The notes under the pieces were generated by a model. It was not told the DNA's origin, did no database searches, and worked only from the letters and a program-made list of their open reading frames with translations. From an uncultured Litoreibacter sp. (GTDB lineage: Bacteria; Pseudomonadota; Alphaproteobacteria; Rhodobacterales; Rhodobacteraceae), in contig CANNGL010000003.1 of assembly GCA_947504205.1 (NCBI GenBank), forward strand, positions 372,001 through 436,000: a stretch of 64,000 nucleotides of DNA, written 5' to 3'. The position numbers and the translations under genes are program-made. This document shows positions 16,851 through 25,675 of this stretch, piece after piece (positions within the stretch are counted from its first letter, which is position 1; every line of letters begins with the position of its first letter).

Positions 16851-17251
16851 GACTGGCCATTTGCAAAGAGACGACGTTCTCTGCCAATCAGCGACCTAAG
16901 AGATTTTAGCGCTGGATAATATTTCTCATCCAACACTAGTGCAGACACGTCCTCTACGACCTCGCGGCTATCAGTGTCCCTGAAGACCTGCGACAACTGT
17001 TCAAGTCCCTTCAAGAGTTGCGAGCTTGCTTCTGTTGACGATACATCACCTGAGAGGATCAGCTGGATGACATAGCATACGCGCTTTACGGGCGTGTTTG
17101 CCTCAGTCGGATGGAGCGCGTCGCGCAATCTCAGTATATTTGCATTTGGTGTTATGATGTTGATGCGTGCGCGGCGGTCACCGTTTTCGATAACTGCGCC
17201 GTTGATAAGTAAGCGCTCTTTTGGACCTAACTTTAGAACTAAACCTGTCAT
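16847..17251 (-). CDS. flbT: Flagellin synthesis regulator FlbT
   Basis: FlbT is an alphaproteobacterial regulator that binds the 5' leader of flagellin mRNA and couples flagellin translation to assembly. The 134-residue product contains the family opening LVLKLGPKERLLINGAVIENGDRRARINI, the ILRLRDALHPTEANTPVKRVCYVIQLILSGD block, and a helical end (EKYYPALKSLRSLIGRERRLF). It starts within the flaF stop (4-base overlap) and is followed by the DUF1217 gene with the same overlap. The target is presumably the flagellin leader a little upstream. Confidence 0.93.
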   Translation of the reverse strand: MTGLVLKLGPKERLLINGAVIENGDRRARINIITPNANILRLRDALHPTEANTPVKRVCYVIQLILSGDVSSTEASSQLLKGLEQLSQVFRDTDSREVVEDVSALVLDEKYYPALKSLRSLIGRERRLFANGQS

Positions 17252-17625
17252 TTGATCGCGCTTGCCCCCCGAAGCCCGCGCATGATTTCTGAGTTGATAT
17301 CCAAGAGGACCTGCGCATCGCCACCGCTTTTGAGCAGCTCCGAAGTTTTTCTATCAACAAATTCAGCTAGAGAAAAAATGCCACCACGAAGCTCTTTGGA
17401 GAGACGGTTATTTTTGTCTGCAACGCTCGAAGCGAGATGGATCCAGAGCTTCCGATTATTATGAAGGCTGGCCGCAAATTGAGAATAGTTTTGTGCGGAA
17501 TCTTCGATTGACGAGGCAAGTTTTCGTGTAATTGACGAAAAAGCTTCCAGTTCAACACCTCTGGCCGTTCGAACAGAGGTTTGAGAGTTGGCGTAGGCGA
17601 GTTCGACTTGAGATTGGGTTTGCAC
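17248..17625 (-). CDS. flaF: Flagellar biosynthesis regulator FlaF
   Basis: FlaF is the partner of FlbT; in Caulobacter it is needed for flagellin synthesis. The 125-residue, mostly helical product has the family features AYANSQTSVRTARGVELEAFSSITRKL near the N-terminus, the NRKLWIHLASSVADKNNRLSKELRGGIFSLAEFV core and LDINSEIMRGL at the end. It lies 80 bp after the flagellin stop, past a hairpin, and is coupled to flbT. Confidence 0.92.
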   Translation of the reverse strand: MQTQSQVELAYANSQTSVRTARGVELEAFSSITRKLASSIEDSAQNYSQFAASLHNNRKLWIHLASSVADKNNRLSKELRGGIFSLAEFVDRKTSELLKSGGDAQVLLDINSEIMRGLRGASAIK

Positions 17626-17668
17626 GCAGGTTTTCCTGTTAATTTAGGGTTTTCCCAAAGGCTGTGAC

Positions 17669-17695
17669 GCCTCTCCCCAAAACGGAGAGAGGTGC
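17669..17695 (-). terminator. Hairpin after the flagellin gene
   Basis: CTCTCC (17671-17676) can pair with GGAGAG (17684-17689) over a seven-base loop, with partial extension of the stem on both sides. It sits directly downstream of the flagellin stop on the minus strand. There is no run of T after it, so it may be a partial terminator or an mRNA-stabilising 3' hairpin that lets flagellin be made in excess over flaF and flbT. Confidence 0.4.
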
Positions 17696-17705
17696 CTCAA
17701 AGAGC

Positions 17706-19232
17706 TTATCTGAAGAGCGAAAGAATGCTCTGAGGAGACTGGTTTGCGATAGACAACGCTTGGATTCCCAACTGCTGTTGAACCTGGAGCGCCTGCAAAC
17801 GCGCAGACGCTTCCTCCATATCAGCGTCGATCAGTGTCCCGATGCCTACTTTGAGGGAGTCGGTCAATTTGCCCACAAAATCGGATTGAATTTCGATACG
17901 GCCTTGTGCTGAACCAAATTCGGCTGCTGCATTGATTGAATTTTGTATCAGTGTTTCGATGTTATCGAGCGCTGAATCGGCCCCAACATTCGTTGTTACG
18001 TTGATATTGTCCAATCCAAACAGGCCACCCGACGCGGTGCCGCCGGCTTGTCCATTGTCTGCCAACGTGATTGTCGCCCCGGCACCAGACCCATCATAGT
18101 CAACAAGAACGTTCCAAGCTCCGCTGTCATCTTGTACCACTTTGGTCGATACGCCGGTTTCGTTTCCGGCATCCACCGCCGTTTTAAGGCCTCGGGCGAC
18201 ATCTTGCATCGTTTCGCCTTTACCTGCGACGTAAGAGAAATCATTCCCACCCACGCTTATGCGGTAGCTGTCACCTTCATTAACCTTTGCCTGATCCGAC
18301 AAAGTGACGGCCTCAGCCCGCTGCACCAAGTCTGCGCTTCCCGGCCCAGCGGCAGCTGCGGCATCCTGCGAGGTATCGCCATTATTGGTTACGGCAATAG
18401 TGTTAGCACCATTGGTGTCCCAACTGACCGTGAATTCTTCAAATGCGTTGGTGTTGGTCAACTCAAGTGCAGCGCCAGTGCCGCCGGCAGCAATGCCGGT
18501 TAAGCCCAACTGGTTGATGGCTGAGCGGAGATTTCCGACAGTAGTCGCAGCATCGGTGTCAAAAGCCACAGATACAGAAGAACCATTGATGTTCAGTGTC
18601 AGATTATTTGCCGCAGACCCAGCAAATGTCAGATCCAGCGAATTTGCTGCACCAGTGCTATCGACGGCAGCAGCACCGGCGGTAATATTTGCCGCTAGTG
18701 ATGCGCCGCTGCCGTATTGTCCTGCTGTTGTGGTCAGGTCTTGACGTTGAACAGTAATGTTCGCGGCCGTTACAGTGCCTGAACCCGAGCGATCCAGCGA
18801 TGAAAGAACTTCAACATTGTCAGTCCCGGTTACGAGATTGAGCCCATTGAACTGAGCCGCTCCGATCACTGATTTGATTTGGGAGGACAGCGCATCAATG
18901 TCGGTTTGGATTTTGTCACGATCGACGTTCTCTTCTTGAGCTGCAACGATCTTACCTTTGATTTCAGTGAGCAGGTCTGTGACTGTTTCCGCACCTTGTC
19001 GTGCGACTGCTACTGTTGATTCCCCGAGTGAGAGGCTTTCCGAGATTGATTTGAAGCCTTGCACATCCGATTCCATTACTTTCGAAATAGCCCAAAGTGC
19101 TGAGTTATCTTTCGCCGAGCCAACTGATTTGCCAGTCGAAATCTCTGCTTGAGTTTTGGCCAAATTACTGTTGATCGACTTCAGAGTTTGAAGTGCAACC
19201 ATTGCATTGCTGTTCGTCAGAATACTTGACAT
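17706..19232 (-). CDS. fliC: Flagellin
   Basis: This is the filament subunit. The start is ATG 19232, preceded by AAAGGA at good spacing; an upstream in-frame extension lacks flagellin character. The 508-residue product has the conserved N-terminal D0/D1 region (SSILTNSNAMVALQTLKSINSNLAKTQAEISTGKSVGSAKDNSALWAI) and C-terminal D1/D0 (NAAAEFGSAQGRIEIQSDFVG, LQVQQQLGIQALSIANQSPQSILSLFR). The middle, about residues 170-420, is a Gly/Ala/Thr/Asn-rich insert forming the surface-exposed variable domain. It makes the protein longer than the minimal flagellins (about 270-400) of many relatives. FlbT and FlaF downstream likely control its translation. I found no clear sigma-28 or sigma-54 promoter in the 208 bp upstream. 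Confidence 0.97.
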   Translation of the reverse strand: MSSILTNSNAMVALQTLKSINSNLAKTQAEISTGKSVGSAKDNSALWAISKVMESDVQGFKSISESLSLGESTVAVARQGAETVTDLLTEIKGKIVAAQEENVDRDKIQTDIDALSSQIKSVIGAAQFNGLNLVTGTDNVEVLSSLDRSGSGTVTAANITVQRQDLTTTAGQYGSGASLAANITAGAAAVDSTGAANSLDLTFAGSAANNLTLNINGSSVSVAFDTDAATTVGNLRSAINQLGLTGIAAGGTGAALELTNTNAFEEFTVSWDTNGANTIAVTNNGDTSQDAAAAAGPGSADLVQRAEAVTLSDQAKVNEGDSYRISVGGNDFSYVAGKGETMQDVARGLKTAVDAGNETGVSTKVVQDDSGAWNVLVDYDGSGAGATITLADNGQAGGTASGGLFGLDNINVTTNVGADSALDNIETLIQNSINAAAEFGSAQGRIEIQSDFVGKLTDSLKVGIGTLIDADMEEASARLQALQVQQQLGIQALSIANQSPQSILSLFR

Positions 19233-19273
19233 AAATTTTCCTTTCGTGGCGCGTTCGACGCCTTGTTTTAGTT

Positions 19274-19286
19274 GCCGCTGGGCGGC
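19274..19286 (-). promoter_or_regulatory. GC-rich hairpin in the flagellin 5' leader
   Basis: GCCGC and GCGGC form a perfect five-base-pair stem around a three-base loop, ending 41 bases before the flagellin ATG. FlbT is known to act on the flagellin leader in Caulobacter, so a structured element here is plausible. Its function is inferred from position alone. Confidence 0.35.
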
Positions 19287-19440
19287 TATCGAGAGCCATT
19301 CTGACAGTTGCCTGGACCGAACCTGCGTCGCCAAGCGCCACTTCAAAAATCATGAAATGCTGAATGGTGATCGCAGAGCTGCAGCTAATGAAGCGTAAAA
19401 AAACGCAACTCAGATGCGCCTAATTTGAGTGCATTTTAGG

Positions 19441-19800
19441 TCAAATCTTATGTGTTTGAGAAAGTGGGTTTCCGGTCTGCATCAGTGCCTTTGATCCACT
19501 TTTGTCGTAGGTCGCGAAGCCATTTTGCGACGCTTTTATTTCTAAAACTCTACGTTGAGCATCTTTTAGTCCTGCAAGCGCTGCAGCAAAAAGTTCGTGG
19601 TTGCGTTCGGCAAGTTTCTTTAGAGATTCAATCTCGATGGCTGATGTATTTCTTAGGTTTGCAAGCCGTTCGAAACCGATCTGTTTTTTTTCTCGTAAAT
19701 CATCAAGCTTGTGCAGTTCCCCAGACAAAAGCAGAGTGCGCTCATATTGCAGAATGGATTCGATTTCCGCCAAGAGCGGATTCAGCTTAGATAATCTCAT
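19441..19800 (-). CDS. FlgN-like flagellar export chaperone
   Basis: The 119-residue protein is almost entirely helical (LSKLNPLLAEIESILQYERTLLLSGELHKLDDLREKKQIGFERL) and has the C-terminal QNGFATYDKSGSKALM stretch seen in alphaproteobacterial FlgN-like proteins. FlgN escorts hook-filament junction proteins FlgK and FlgL to the export gate. Sequence similarity is weak in this family, so the call relies on length, helical pattern, the YDxxG ending and its location. It overlaps the rod-binding gene by 14 bases and lies before flagellin on the same strand. Confidence 0.65.
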   Translation of the reverse strand: MRLSKLNPLLAEIESILQYERTLLLSGELHKLDDLREKKQIGFERLANLRNTSAIEIESLKKLAERNHELFAAALAGLKDAQRRVLEIKASQNGFATYDKSGSKALMQTGNPLSQTHKI

Positions 19801-20065
19801 GGGATGAATTCAACGAGTTAAAAAGTCGCTCGGCCAGCCCGATCCCGCCTGCTTCGACCACTAGTCGCGCGCGCTCTTCTCTGAGAAAGGAACCAAATTG
19901 TTGCTCGCCAACCCCACCAGAAAATGCGGTTGCATTGCCGGTCTTGTCGGTATGCTTGAGAAACTCCACTAAGAAGGAAATTTCCAATTCTTGAGTTACT
20001 TCCTTCAACCGACGCTTGTGATCGACGCTCTGATCCGATGCATTGAGCGCTGCAATATCCACCAT
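19787..20065 (-). CDS. FlgJ-type rod-binding protein (rod-cap domain only)
   Basis: The start chosen is ATG 20065, which has GAGG at nine bases; a TTG 15 bases upstream is less likely. The 92-residue product shows the FlgJ N-terminal (rod-binding) pattern: LEISFLVEFLKHTDKT, FSGGVGEQQFGSFLREERARLVVEAGGIGLAERLF. It lacks the peptidoglycan hydrolase domain of enteric FlgJ, as is usual in alphaproteobacteria, where the hydrolase is a separate protein. It likely caps the growing rod. It is divergent from fliK. Confidence 0.75.
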   Translation of the reverse strand: MVDIAALNASDQSVDHKRRLKEVTQELEISFLVEFLKHTDKTGNATAFSGGVGEQQFGSFLREERARLVVEAGGIGLAERLFNSLNSSHEII

Positions 20066-20155
20066 CCGCAAGAACCTCAAAAATTCTAATGACTTTGGTG
20101 ACTGTAAGCCGAGTATCGTAAAGAATGAGTAACTCTTGGTCGCTAATCAGCAGCG

Positions 20156-21715
20156 ATGATGAGAGACGGACCCATTGAAGTGATCGGGCAAAGCTCGATG
20201 CCGGCAACGAAAGCCGGAAACTCGTTGACGCACATGGACGCAGAATTGGGTTTGGCAACGGGCTACGTGTTTCAGCAAGTGTTTGTGGACACGAACCCTG
20301 TGACGAACACGCAGTTTGCTGGATATCTCGACGAGGTAGAACCTCTGTCAGCGGATGGTGATTCGGAAGAAAACGTTGCTCAAACGGACGTAGCTGCGGA
20401 GCCGACAGATACTAAATTAAGGGCCGAACAAGAGCCTTCCGGCATTTTAAAACCAACATCATATAAAGTTGTGAAGAACACCTCGAGTGGTAGCAAACAT
20501 GTTGATGAGTTTGAAGCTGTTGCTCAACCAATGAATCTTAGTGCAGAGCGTCAGTTTCAAGCTGATACCCAAAGCGGGTCAGGCAAGTTCGTCGGGGCAG
20601 TTATACCGCAGCAGCTGAAAGTGCCTCAAACGACACCAGCGAGAAGCGAACTGTTGGGCGCGGAACGGCAAGCAAGCAAAACCTATAGAACCGATGCTTT
20701 GCCGACCGAGCGAGATACTGGTGAAGGTCTGGAAACAAAACTGGCGCAGATTGCAGCTAAACCTGCCGATGTGGTCAAACCTGCCAACCCGGAGCTTTCT
20801 AATGAATATTTTCGGCCGCTTGTGCTGACGCATGGAGACCAAAGTGTCACTACACCTCCCGATGTCAAAAAATTGACTTCCCAGGTAGCCATTTCAGTCT
20901 TTGAGAAACCTAACTCTACGTTTGTTGATCAACCTTCAAACACTCCACTTGAGAGGCTTCGCGGGGTCGGTCTGCAATCGAGGTCGGCCATTCCTCTGGT
21001 TTCCAAGGCCGATGTGCCGGCTTCAGCTACTACCATGACTTTAGGCTTGGTGGACACTCAGAATCAGAATGGAGAACTAGGTGTCGAAGAGGCGATACAC
21101 AGAGCATCGACGCCTCATGGCGCACCATCTTTTGCGGTCCCTGAAAGAGCTATCTCGCAACAAGAAACGTGGACTTCGATCTTGCGACCTCCAGGAATGA
21201 CCTCGTTGGTTGACTCAGAGTTCATTCATACAGAGAACTCTTTGATTGATGCCTTGCCAACTATCGAAAGAAGAGAACTTAAGCCTGCATTGACCGTTAC
21301 ATCGGTCTTGCCCCCGACGGCGACAAGCTCGTCGTCTGCTCAAGCCAGTATCGCCGTTCAATTGTCCAATGCGGTACTGGAAGGACAGAGGGGTGATGTG
21401 ACAGTTCGTCTGGAGCCAGAAGAACTTGGCTCAGTGCGATTGGTATTCTCACCAAGAGATGGCGGTATGCATGTTGCGATCATTGCCGAGCGCCCGGAAA
21501 CTCTCGATCTGTTGCGCCGAGACCAAGCAATCCTCTCTGAGTCCTTCGAACACTTTGATCTTGAGGCGCAAGGCTTCAGTTTTGCGCATGACCCTGAGCA
21601 GCAGGAAGAGATTGCGAGCCAAGGCACGACCGAAGAACCGGAGACAATCTCGGCGGTGCCGCTTCAACTTGCACTTCGATCAAGCGTCACTCGCGGCTTG
21701 GACATGAAACTCTAG
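20156..21715 (+). CDS. fliK: Flagellar hook-length control protein FliK
   Basis: FliK measures hook length and triggers the FlhB specificity switch. The 519-residue protein has a long, low-complexity, Pro/Ser/Thr/Gln-rich N-terminal part (to about residue 390), typical of the exported ruler. A compact C-terminal domain follows, about residues 400-475: VQLSNAVLEGQRGDVTVRLEPEELGSVRLVFSPRDGGMHVAIIAERPETLDLLRRD, the Flg_hook signature. The start is uncertain: ATG 20156 and 20159 have a weak ribosome-binding site, and a later ATG (residue 17) is possible. It is followed by flgD after 14 bases. Confidence 0.9.
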   Translation: MMRDGPIEVIGQSSMPATKAGNSLTHMDAELGLATGYVFQQVFVDTNPVTNTQFAGYLDEVEPLSADGDSEENVAQTDVAAEPTDTKLRAEQEPSGILKPTSYKVVKNTSSGSKHVDEFEAVAQPMNLSAERQFQADTQSGSGKFVGAVIPQQLKVPQTTPARSELLGAERQASKTYRTDALPTERDTGEGLETKLAQIAAKPADVVKPANPELSNEYFRPLVLTHGDQSVTTPPDVKKLTSQVAISVFEKPNSTFVDQPSNTPLERLRGVGLQSRSAIPLVSKADVPASATTMTLGLVDTQNQNGELGVEEAIHRASTPHGAPSFAVPERAISQQETWTSILRPPGMTSLVDSEFIHTENSLIDALPTIERRELKPALTVTSVLPPTATSSSSAQASIAVQLSNAVLEGQRGDVTVRLEPEELGSVRLVFSPRDGGMHVAIIAERPETLDLLRRDQAILSESFEHFDLEAQGFSFAHDPEQQEEIASQGTTEEPETISAVPLQLALRSSVTRGLDMKL

Positions 21716-21729
21716 AATAAGGACAGCCG

Positions 21730-22386
21730 ATGGACGTTTCTCAGATAACTGCTCAGGCAAATCAGCAGCCTGCAACGCAAACAGGGTCATCGGAGCCATC
21801 GGTGATCAGTTCGGATTTTGAAACTTTCCTTAAGATGTTGACCGCTCAGATGGAAAATCAGGATCCGTTAAATCCACTGGATTCACAAGATTTTGCGACG
21901 CAACTTGCCACGTTTTCAGGCGTTGAGCAGCAAGTTAAGACTAACGACCTTCTCAGCAAGCTGGCGGGCCAGATGCTGGTTTCCGATCTGGCAGATATGG
22001 CGGGTTGGATTGGCAAGGAGGCCCGTATTGCGGCACCCGCGGCGTTTGATGGCAGGCCGGTCGAACTTTTTCTGTCCCCGCCGGTCGGATCAGATAGCTC
22101 CATGCTGATTGTGAGAAACCAAGCGGGCAATATCGTTCAAAGCGCTCAGGTTCCGGTGGGCAGCGAATCCTACCTCTGGCAGGGAGAGGGCGCCGATGGT
22201 GCGCCGCTTCCCTCAGGTACATATGTGCTCTCAATTGAGTCCTTTGCCGATGGCGCTCTGATCGAGACCCATACTCCCGAACACTATTCGAGAGTGGATG
22301 AAGTGAGAAGCGTGAACGGCCAGGCAATGATTGTTTTGCAGGACGGCCAATACTATCCTAGTCAAACGGTCACCGGACTGCGTTAG
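21730..22386 (+). CDS. flgD: Flagellar hook cap protein FlgD
   Basis: FlgD caps the growing hook. The 218-residue product has the conserved N-terminus SSDFETFLKMLTAQMENQDPLNPLDSQDFATQLATFSGVEQQVKTNDLL and a tudor/Fn3-like C-terminal domain with LPSGTYVLSIESFADG. Length is typical. It lies in the fliK-flgD pair. Its stop is only four bases from the stop of the convergent ubiB, and no terminator is visible between them. flgE, often next, is not here, so this is the edge of the flagellar cluster. Confidence 0.95.
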   Translation: MDVSQITAQANQQPATQTGSSEPSVISSDFETFLKMLTAQMENQDPLNPLDSQDFATQLATFSGVEQQVKTNDLLSKLAGQMLVSDLADMAGWIGKEARIAAPAAFDGRPVELFLSPPVGSDSSMLIVRNQAGNIVQSAQVPVGSESYLWQGEGADGAPLPSGTYVLSIESFADGALIETHTPEHYSRVDEVRSVNGQAMIVLQDGQYYPSQTVTGLR

Positions 22387-22390
22387 CGTT

Positions 22391-23920
22391 TCAGATCAAA
22401 AGAGCTAGGCCGATCACGGCCACCGACACAACCGCGCCAAGTAGGAAATACTTCAGGCGTGTACGCTTACTTCCGGTCGGCGCCGGTGTTTTTTCCACCA
22501 ACTGCTGACGTAGCGCAAGTTCTATGAGCCTGGGCAGTTTTGGGCCGAACCTGCCGACAACTTGTGCCGTCGCGATCAGGTCTTTCAAAAGCGCTCGTGG
22601 CCCGATGTTTTGCTTTATGTAGTCCTCGACCACGGGGCTGGCCACTTCCCAGATGTTGATTTGCGGGTACATCGTTCTCGCCACACCCTCCACGACGACC
22701 ATGGTGCGTTGCAATAAGATGAGCTCGGTACGGGTTTCCATGCCAAAGCGCTCAGTTACCTCGAACAGGTAGTTGAGCAGCCTTCCCATAGAGATCTGCG
22801 TTGCATCCATACCAAAAATTGGCTCGCCTACAGCGCGTAATGCTTGCGCGAATTCATCTATGTCACGATCTGCAGGAACATAGCCTGCCTCGAAATGGAC
22901 TTCAGCGACGCGCCGGTAGTCCTTGCGAATAAAGCCCATGATAATCTCGGCATAGACGCGGCGCGTGTATTCATCGATCCGGCCCATGATTCCAAAGTCA
23001 TAAGCAATTATTTCACCGCTCGCACTGACCTTGAGATTGCCCTGATGCATGTCAGCGTGAAAGTAGCCGTCATTGAGTGCGTGGCGCAGAAACAGCTGAA
23101 GCACACGTTCGCCCAAGGCTTTACGGTCGTGCCCTGCAGCTTCGATGGCATCAACATCTCCGAAGGGAATGCCTTCGGCCCATTCCATTGTCATTACGCG
23201 CCGCTCCGACTGGAAGAAGTGCGTTTTGGGTACTACGAAGCCTGCATCGTTTGCGGTGTTTGCGCCGTATTCTCCAGCGGCCGCGGCCTCAAGTCGGAGA
23301 TCTAGTTCGCCCTGTACGACGCCGTCGAAGTGGGCGATCACCTCGCTCGGTCGTAGTCTCCTCGATGCGGGCGACAGGAATTCGATGATTGATGCTGCAA
23401 AATAAAACGCATCAATGTCTTTGCGAAACGCGCGCTCAATTTTTGGTCGCAGTACTTTTACGGCGACCTCTTCACCAGTGCTCGCGAGGCGGGCGCGGTG
23501 AACTTGAGCGATAGAAGCGGCGGCAATGGAATCGGAGAACTCAGAAAAGATCTTGTCTACAGGCTCCTCAAGATCGCTTTCGATCATCTGTTTTGCGATC
23601 TCAGTTGGGAACGGTGGAAGCTTGTCTTGAAGGACCCGCAATTGAATCGCGAGGTCATCACCAACTACATCAGGCCGCGTCGATAACACCTGCCCAAATT
23701 TTATGTAGGCGGGTCCAAGTGCCGTAAGCGCCCTTGTCGCTGGCGGCATGCTGGGATCACCCTTGAGCCCTAGCCATTTGAACGGCCAACCCAGAACATG
23801 AGCAACAACTCTAAGCGACGCCGGTGCTCGAAAAGCGTCGAGCACCACGTTCATCGCACCTGTACGTTCCAAAGTCGCGCCGGTGCGAATTAAACGCCAT
23901 ATATTGTGAGGGCCGTGCAT
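22391..23920 (-). CDS. ubiB: UbiB, ABC1-family kinase-like protein of ubiquinone synthesis
   Basis: UbiB is an atypical protein-kinase-like ATPase needed for ubiquinone biosynthesis. The 509-residue product has the family KxGQ motif (YIKFGQVLSTRPDVVGDDLAIQLRVLQDKLPPF), the alanine-rich loop AAASIAQVHRA in place of a normal P-loop, the VAVKVLRP lysine, YFHADMHQGNLKV and AYDFGIMGRID. Its C-terminus has a membrane segment (YFLLGAVVSVAVIGLALLI). Start ATG 23920 follows the ubiE stop directly, so the two genes are coupled in a minus-strand operon. Confidence 0.95.
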   Translation of the reverse strand: MHGPHNIWRLIRTGATLERTGAMNVVLDAFRAPASLRVVAHVLGWPFKWLGLKGDPSMPPATRALTALGPAYIKFGQVLSTRPDVVGDDLAIQLRVLQDKLPPFPTEIAKQMIESDLEEPVDKIFSEFSDSIAAASIAQVHRARLASTGEEVAVKVLRPKIERAFRKDIDAFYFAASIIEFLSPASRRLRPSEVIAHFDGVVQGELDLRLEAAAAGEYGANTANDAGFVVPKTHFFQSERRVMTMEWAEGIPFGDVDAIEAAGHDRKALGERVLQLFLRHALNDGYFHADMHQGNLKVSASGEIIAYDFGIMGRIDEYTRRVYAEIIMGFIRKDYRRVAEVHFEAGYVPADRDIDEFAQALRAVGEPIFGMDATQISMGRLLNYLFEVTERFGMETRTELILLQRTMVVVEGVARTMYPQINIWEVASPVVEDYIKQNIGPRALLKDLIATAQVVGRFGPKLPRLIELALRQQLVEKTPAPTGSKRTRLKYFLLGAVVSVAVIGLALLI

Positions 23921-24673
23921 CTAGATTTTCCAGCCGGAATGCAATGCGGCGACACCAAAGGTCATATCGCGATATGCGACATTTTCGAATCCTGCTGTTC
24001 GGATCATGTCTGCAAAGCGTTCCTGATCTGGAAATTTTCGAATGGACTCCACCAGATACTGATAGCTGTCTCTATCATTCGCGATAAGCTGCCCCATGCG
24101 GGGAATGACATTGAACGAATAGAGGTCATACGCCTTTTGCATCATGGGGTTCGGCAATTGGGAAAATTCCAGGACCATGAGGCGGCCACCCGGTCGAAGC
24201 ACGCGGTAGGCTTCGCTCAGAGCGTCCTCAATTCGAGTTACATTGCGGATACCAAAACTGATTGTATAGACATCAAAACTGTTGTTCTCGAAAGGCAACG
24301 CCATTGCGTCGCCAACAATCCAGTCGAGTTGGTTTGCCAGTGACGTCGCATCAGCACGTTGGCGACCTTCAACCAACATCGATTCCGTCATATCCAGAAC
24401 GATCGCTTCCGCCTCGCCGGCGCGTTTCAGGAAACGAAATGCGATATCTCCGGTGCCTCCGGCCACGTCAAGAAGACGCTGGCCCGATCGTGGAGCCAGC
24501 CAATCCATCATTGCATCTTTCCAGATACGATGGATGCCAGCGGACATGACATCGTTCATTATGTCGTACTTCGAGGCAACGTTGGTAAATACGCCATGCA
24601 CCATACCGGCCTTGCTCTTCTCAGGGACGGACTGGTACCCAAAATGGGTCGTTTTGTCGTTGTTTTCGCTCAT
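23921..24673 (-). CDS. ubiE: UbiE, demethylmenaquinone/2-methoxy-6-polyprenyl-benzoquinol methyltransferase
   Basis: UbiE performs the C-methylation step in ubiquinone synthesis using S-adenosylmethionine. Start ATG 24673 gives a 250-residue protein beginning [51 protein letters not shown], the usual UbiE N-terminus. The SAM-binding motif is [16 protein letters not shown], followed by [15 protein letters not shown] and [24 protein letters not shown], and [17 protein letters not shown] longer reading upstream overlaps the divergent mutM and lacks family similarity. It is the first gene of ubiE-ubiB. Confidence 0.97.
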   Translation of the reverse strand: MSENNDKTTHFGYQSVPEKSKAGMVHGVFTNVASKYDIMNDVMSAGIHRIWKDAMMDWLAPRSGQRLLDVAGGTGDIAFRFLKRAGEAEAIVLDMTESMLVEGRQRADATSLANQLDWIVGDAMALPFENNSFDVYTISFGIRNVTRIEDALSEAYRVLRPGGRLMVLEFSQLPNPMMQKAYDLYSFNVIPRMGQLIANDRDSYQYLVESIRKFPDQERFADMIRTAGFENVAYRDMTFGVAALHSGWKI

Positions 24674-24762
24674 AGGGCCTTGCGATCCTTGTATCCTGCC
24701 TTTCCTTATAGGTGGGATCGACGGGCTGACAATGCGGCCCCTTGTGCCAGAGGATCGAAAAA

Positions 24763-25614
24763 TTGCCAGAACTGCCAGAGGTCGAAACTGTTCGCCAGGG
24801 ACTGATTCCAGACATGGAAGGTGCACTAATCGTGCAGGCGCTTGTTCGGCGACCTGATCTGCGCTGGCCGTTTCCGGATGGGATGGCGCAGCGGCTTGAG
24901 GGTCAAAAGGTTCTTAGACTGCGCCGACGGTCGAAATATATTCTCGCTGATTTGTCCTCAGGCGAAACACTTTTGATCCATCTTGGTATGTCGGGGCGGA
25001 TGCAAATTGACGGCGAGAAAACCGCAGCACTGCATCACGAACGGGCCGCTCCGCAAAAACATGACCATGTCATCTTTGATATGTCGGGAGGCGCAAGAAT
25101 TTCATTTAATGACGCGAGGCGGTTTGGCGCGATGGACCTGTTTCCGACGGCTGAGCAAGAGACGCATTGGCTGCTCCGATCCCTTGGGCCGGAACCTCTT
25201 GGCAATGAATTTGATGCCAAATATCTGAGCGAGCAATTGGCAAATAAGAAGAGCCCGATCAAAACGGCCCTTCTTGATCAACGCGTGATATCAGGTCTGG
25301 GCAATATCTATGTGTGCGAGGTTCTGCACAGAACGGGCATTTCACCAAAACGGAAGGCTGGCCAAATCTCCTCGCATCGCGTGGCATCGCTTGTACCTGC
25401 CATTCGCGACGTTTTACGCGAGGCGATCGAAGCTGGGGGATCATCGTTGCGCGATCACCGTCAGACAAATGGCGAGCTTGGGTATTTCCAGCATTCCTTC
25501 GCTGTTTATGATCAGGAAGGGCAGCCGTGCAGCAAGCCTGGTTGCGCCGGCGTGATAGCTCGCATCGTTCAGTCTGGCCGATCCACTTTTTATTGCCCAA
25601 GTTGTCAAAGATGA
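24763..25614 (+). CDS. mutM: Formamidopyrimidine-DNA glycosylase (MutM/Fpg)
   Basis: Fpg removes oxidised purines such as 8-oxoguanine and cuts the abasic strand. The start must be TTG 24763, with GAGG eight bases before. After removal of Met this exposes the catalytic proline of PELPEVETV, which the family needs at the mature N-terminus. The 283-residue protein has the DNA-binding SGRMQ loop, [17 protein letters not shown] and [10 protein letters not shown]-terminal zinc finger has four cysteines (CSKPGC...CPSC). An ATG 21 bases upstream would bury the catalytic residue and is rejected. It is divergent from ubiE. Confidence 0.97.
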   Translation: MPELPEVETVRQGLIPDMEGALIVQALVRRPDLRWPFPDGMAQRLEGQKVLRLRRRSKYILADLSSGETLLIHLGMSGRMQIDGEKTAALHHERAAPQKHDHVIFDMSGGARISFNDARRFGAMDLFPTAEQETHWLLRSLGPEPLGNEFDAKYLSEQLANKKSPIKTALLDQRVISGLGNIYVCEVLHRTGISPKRKAGQISSHRVASLVPAIRDVLREAIEAGGSSLRDHRQTNGELGYFQHSFAVYDQEGQPCSKPGCAGVIARIVQSGRSTFYCPSCQR

Positions 25615-25675
25615 TTTGAAGACTGGTTTTAAACTGTTATCCCTTTGCCTCTCGTAGAGCATCTTAGGGGCAGAT

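Noticed and set aside
19393-19406. Small hairpin GCGT-A6-ACGC after the FlgN-like gene
   Set aside because: Four base pairs are too few for a terminator, and there is no T tract in the right place.
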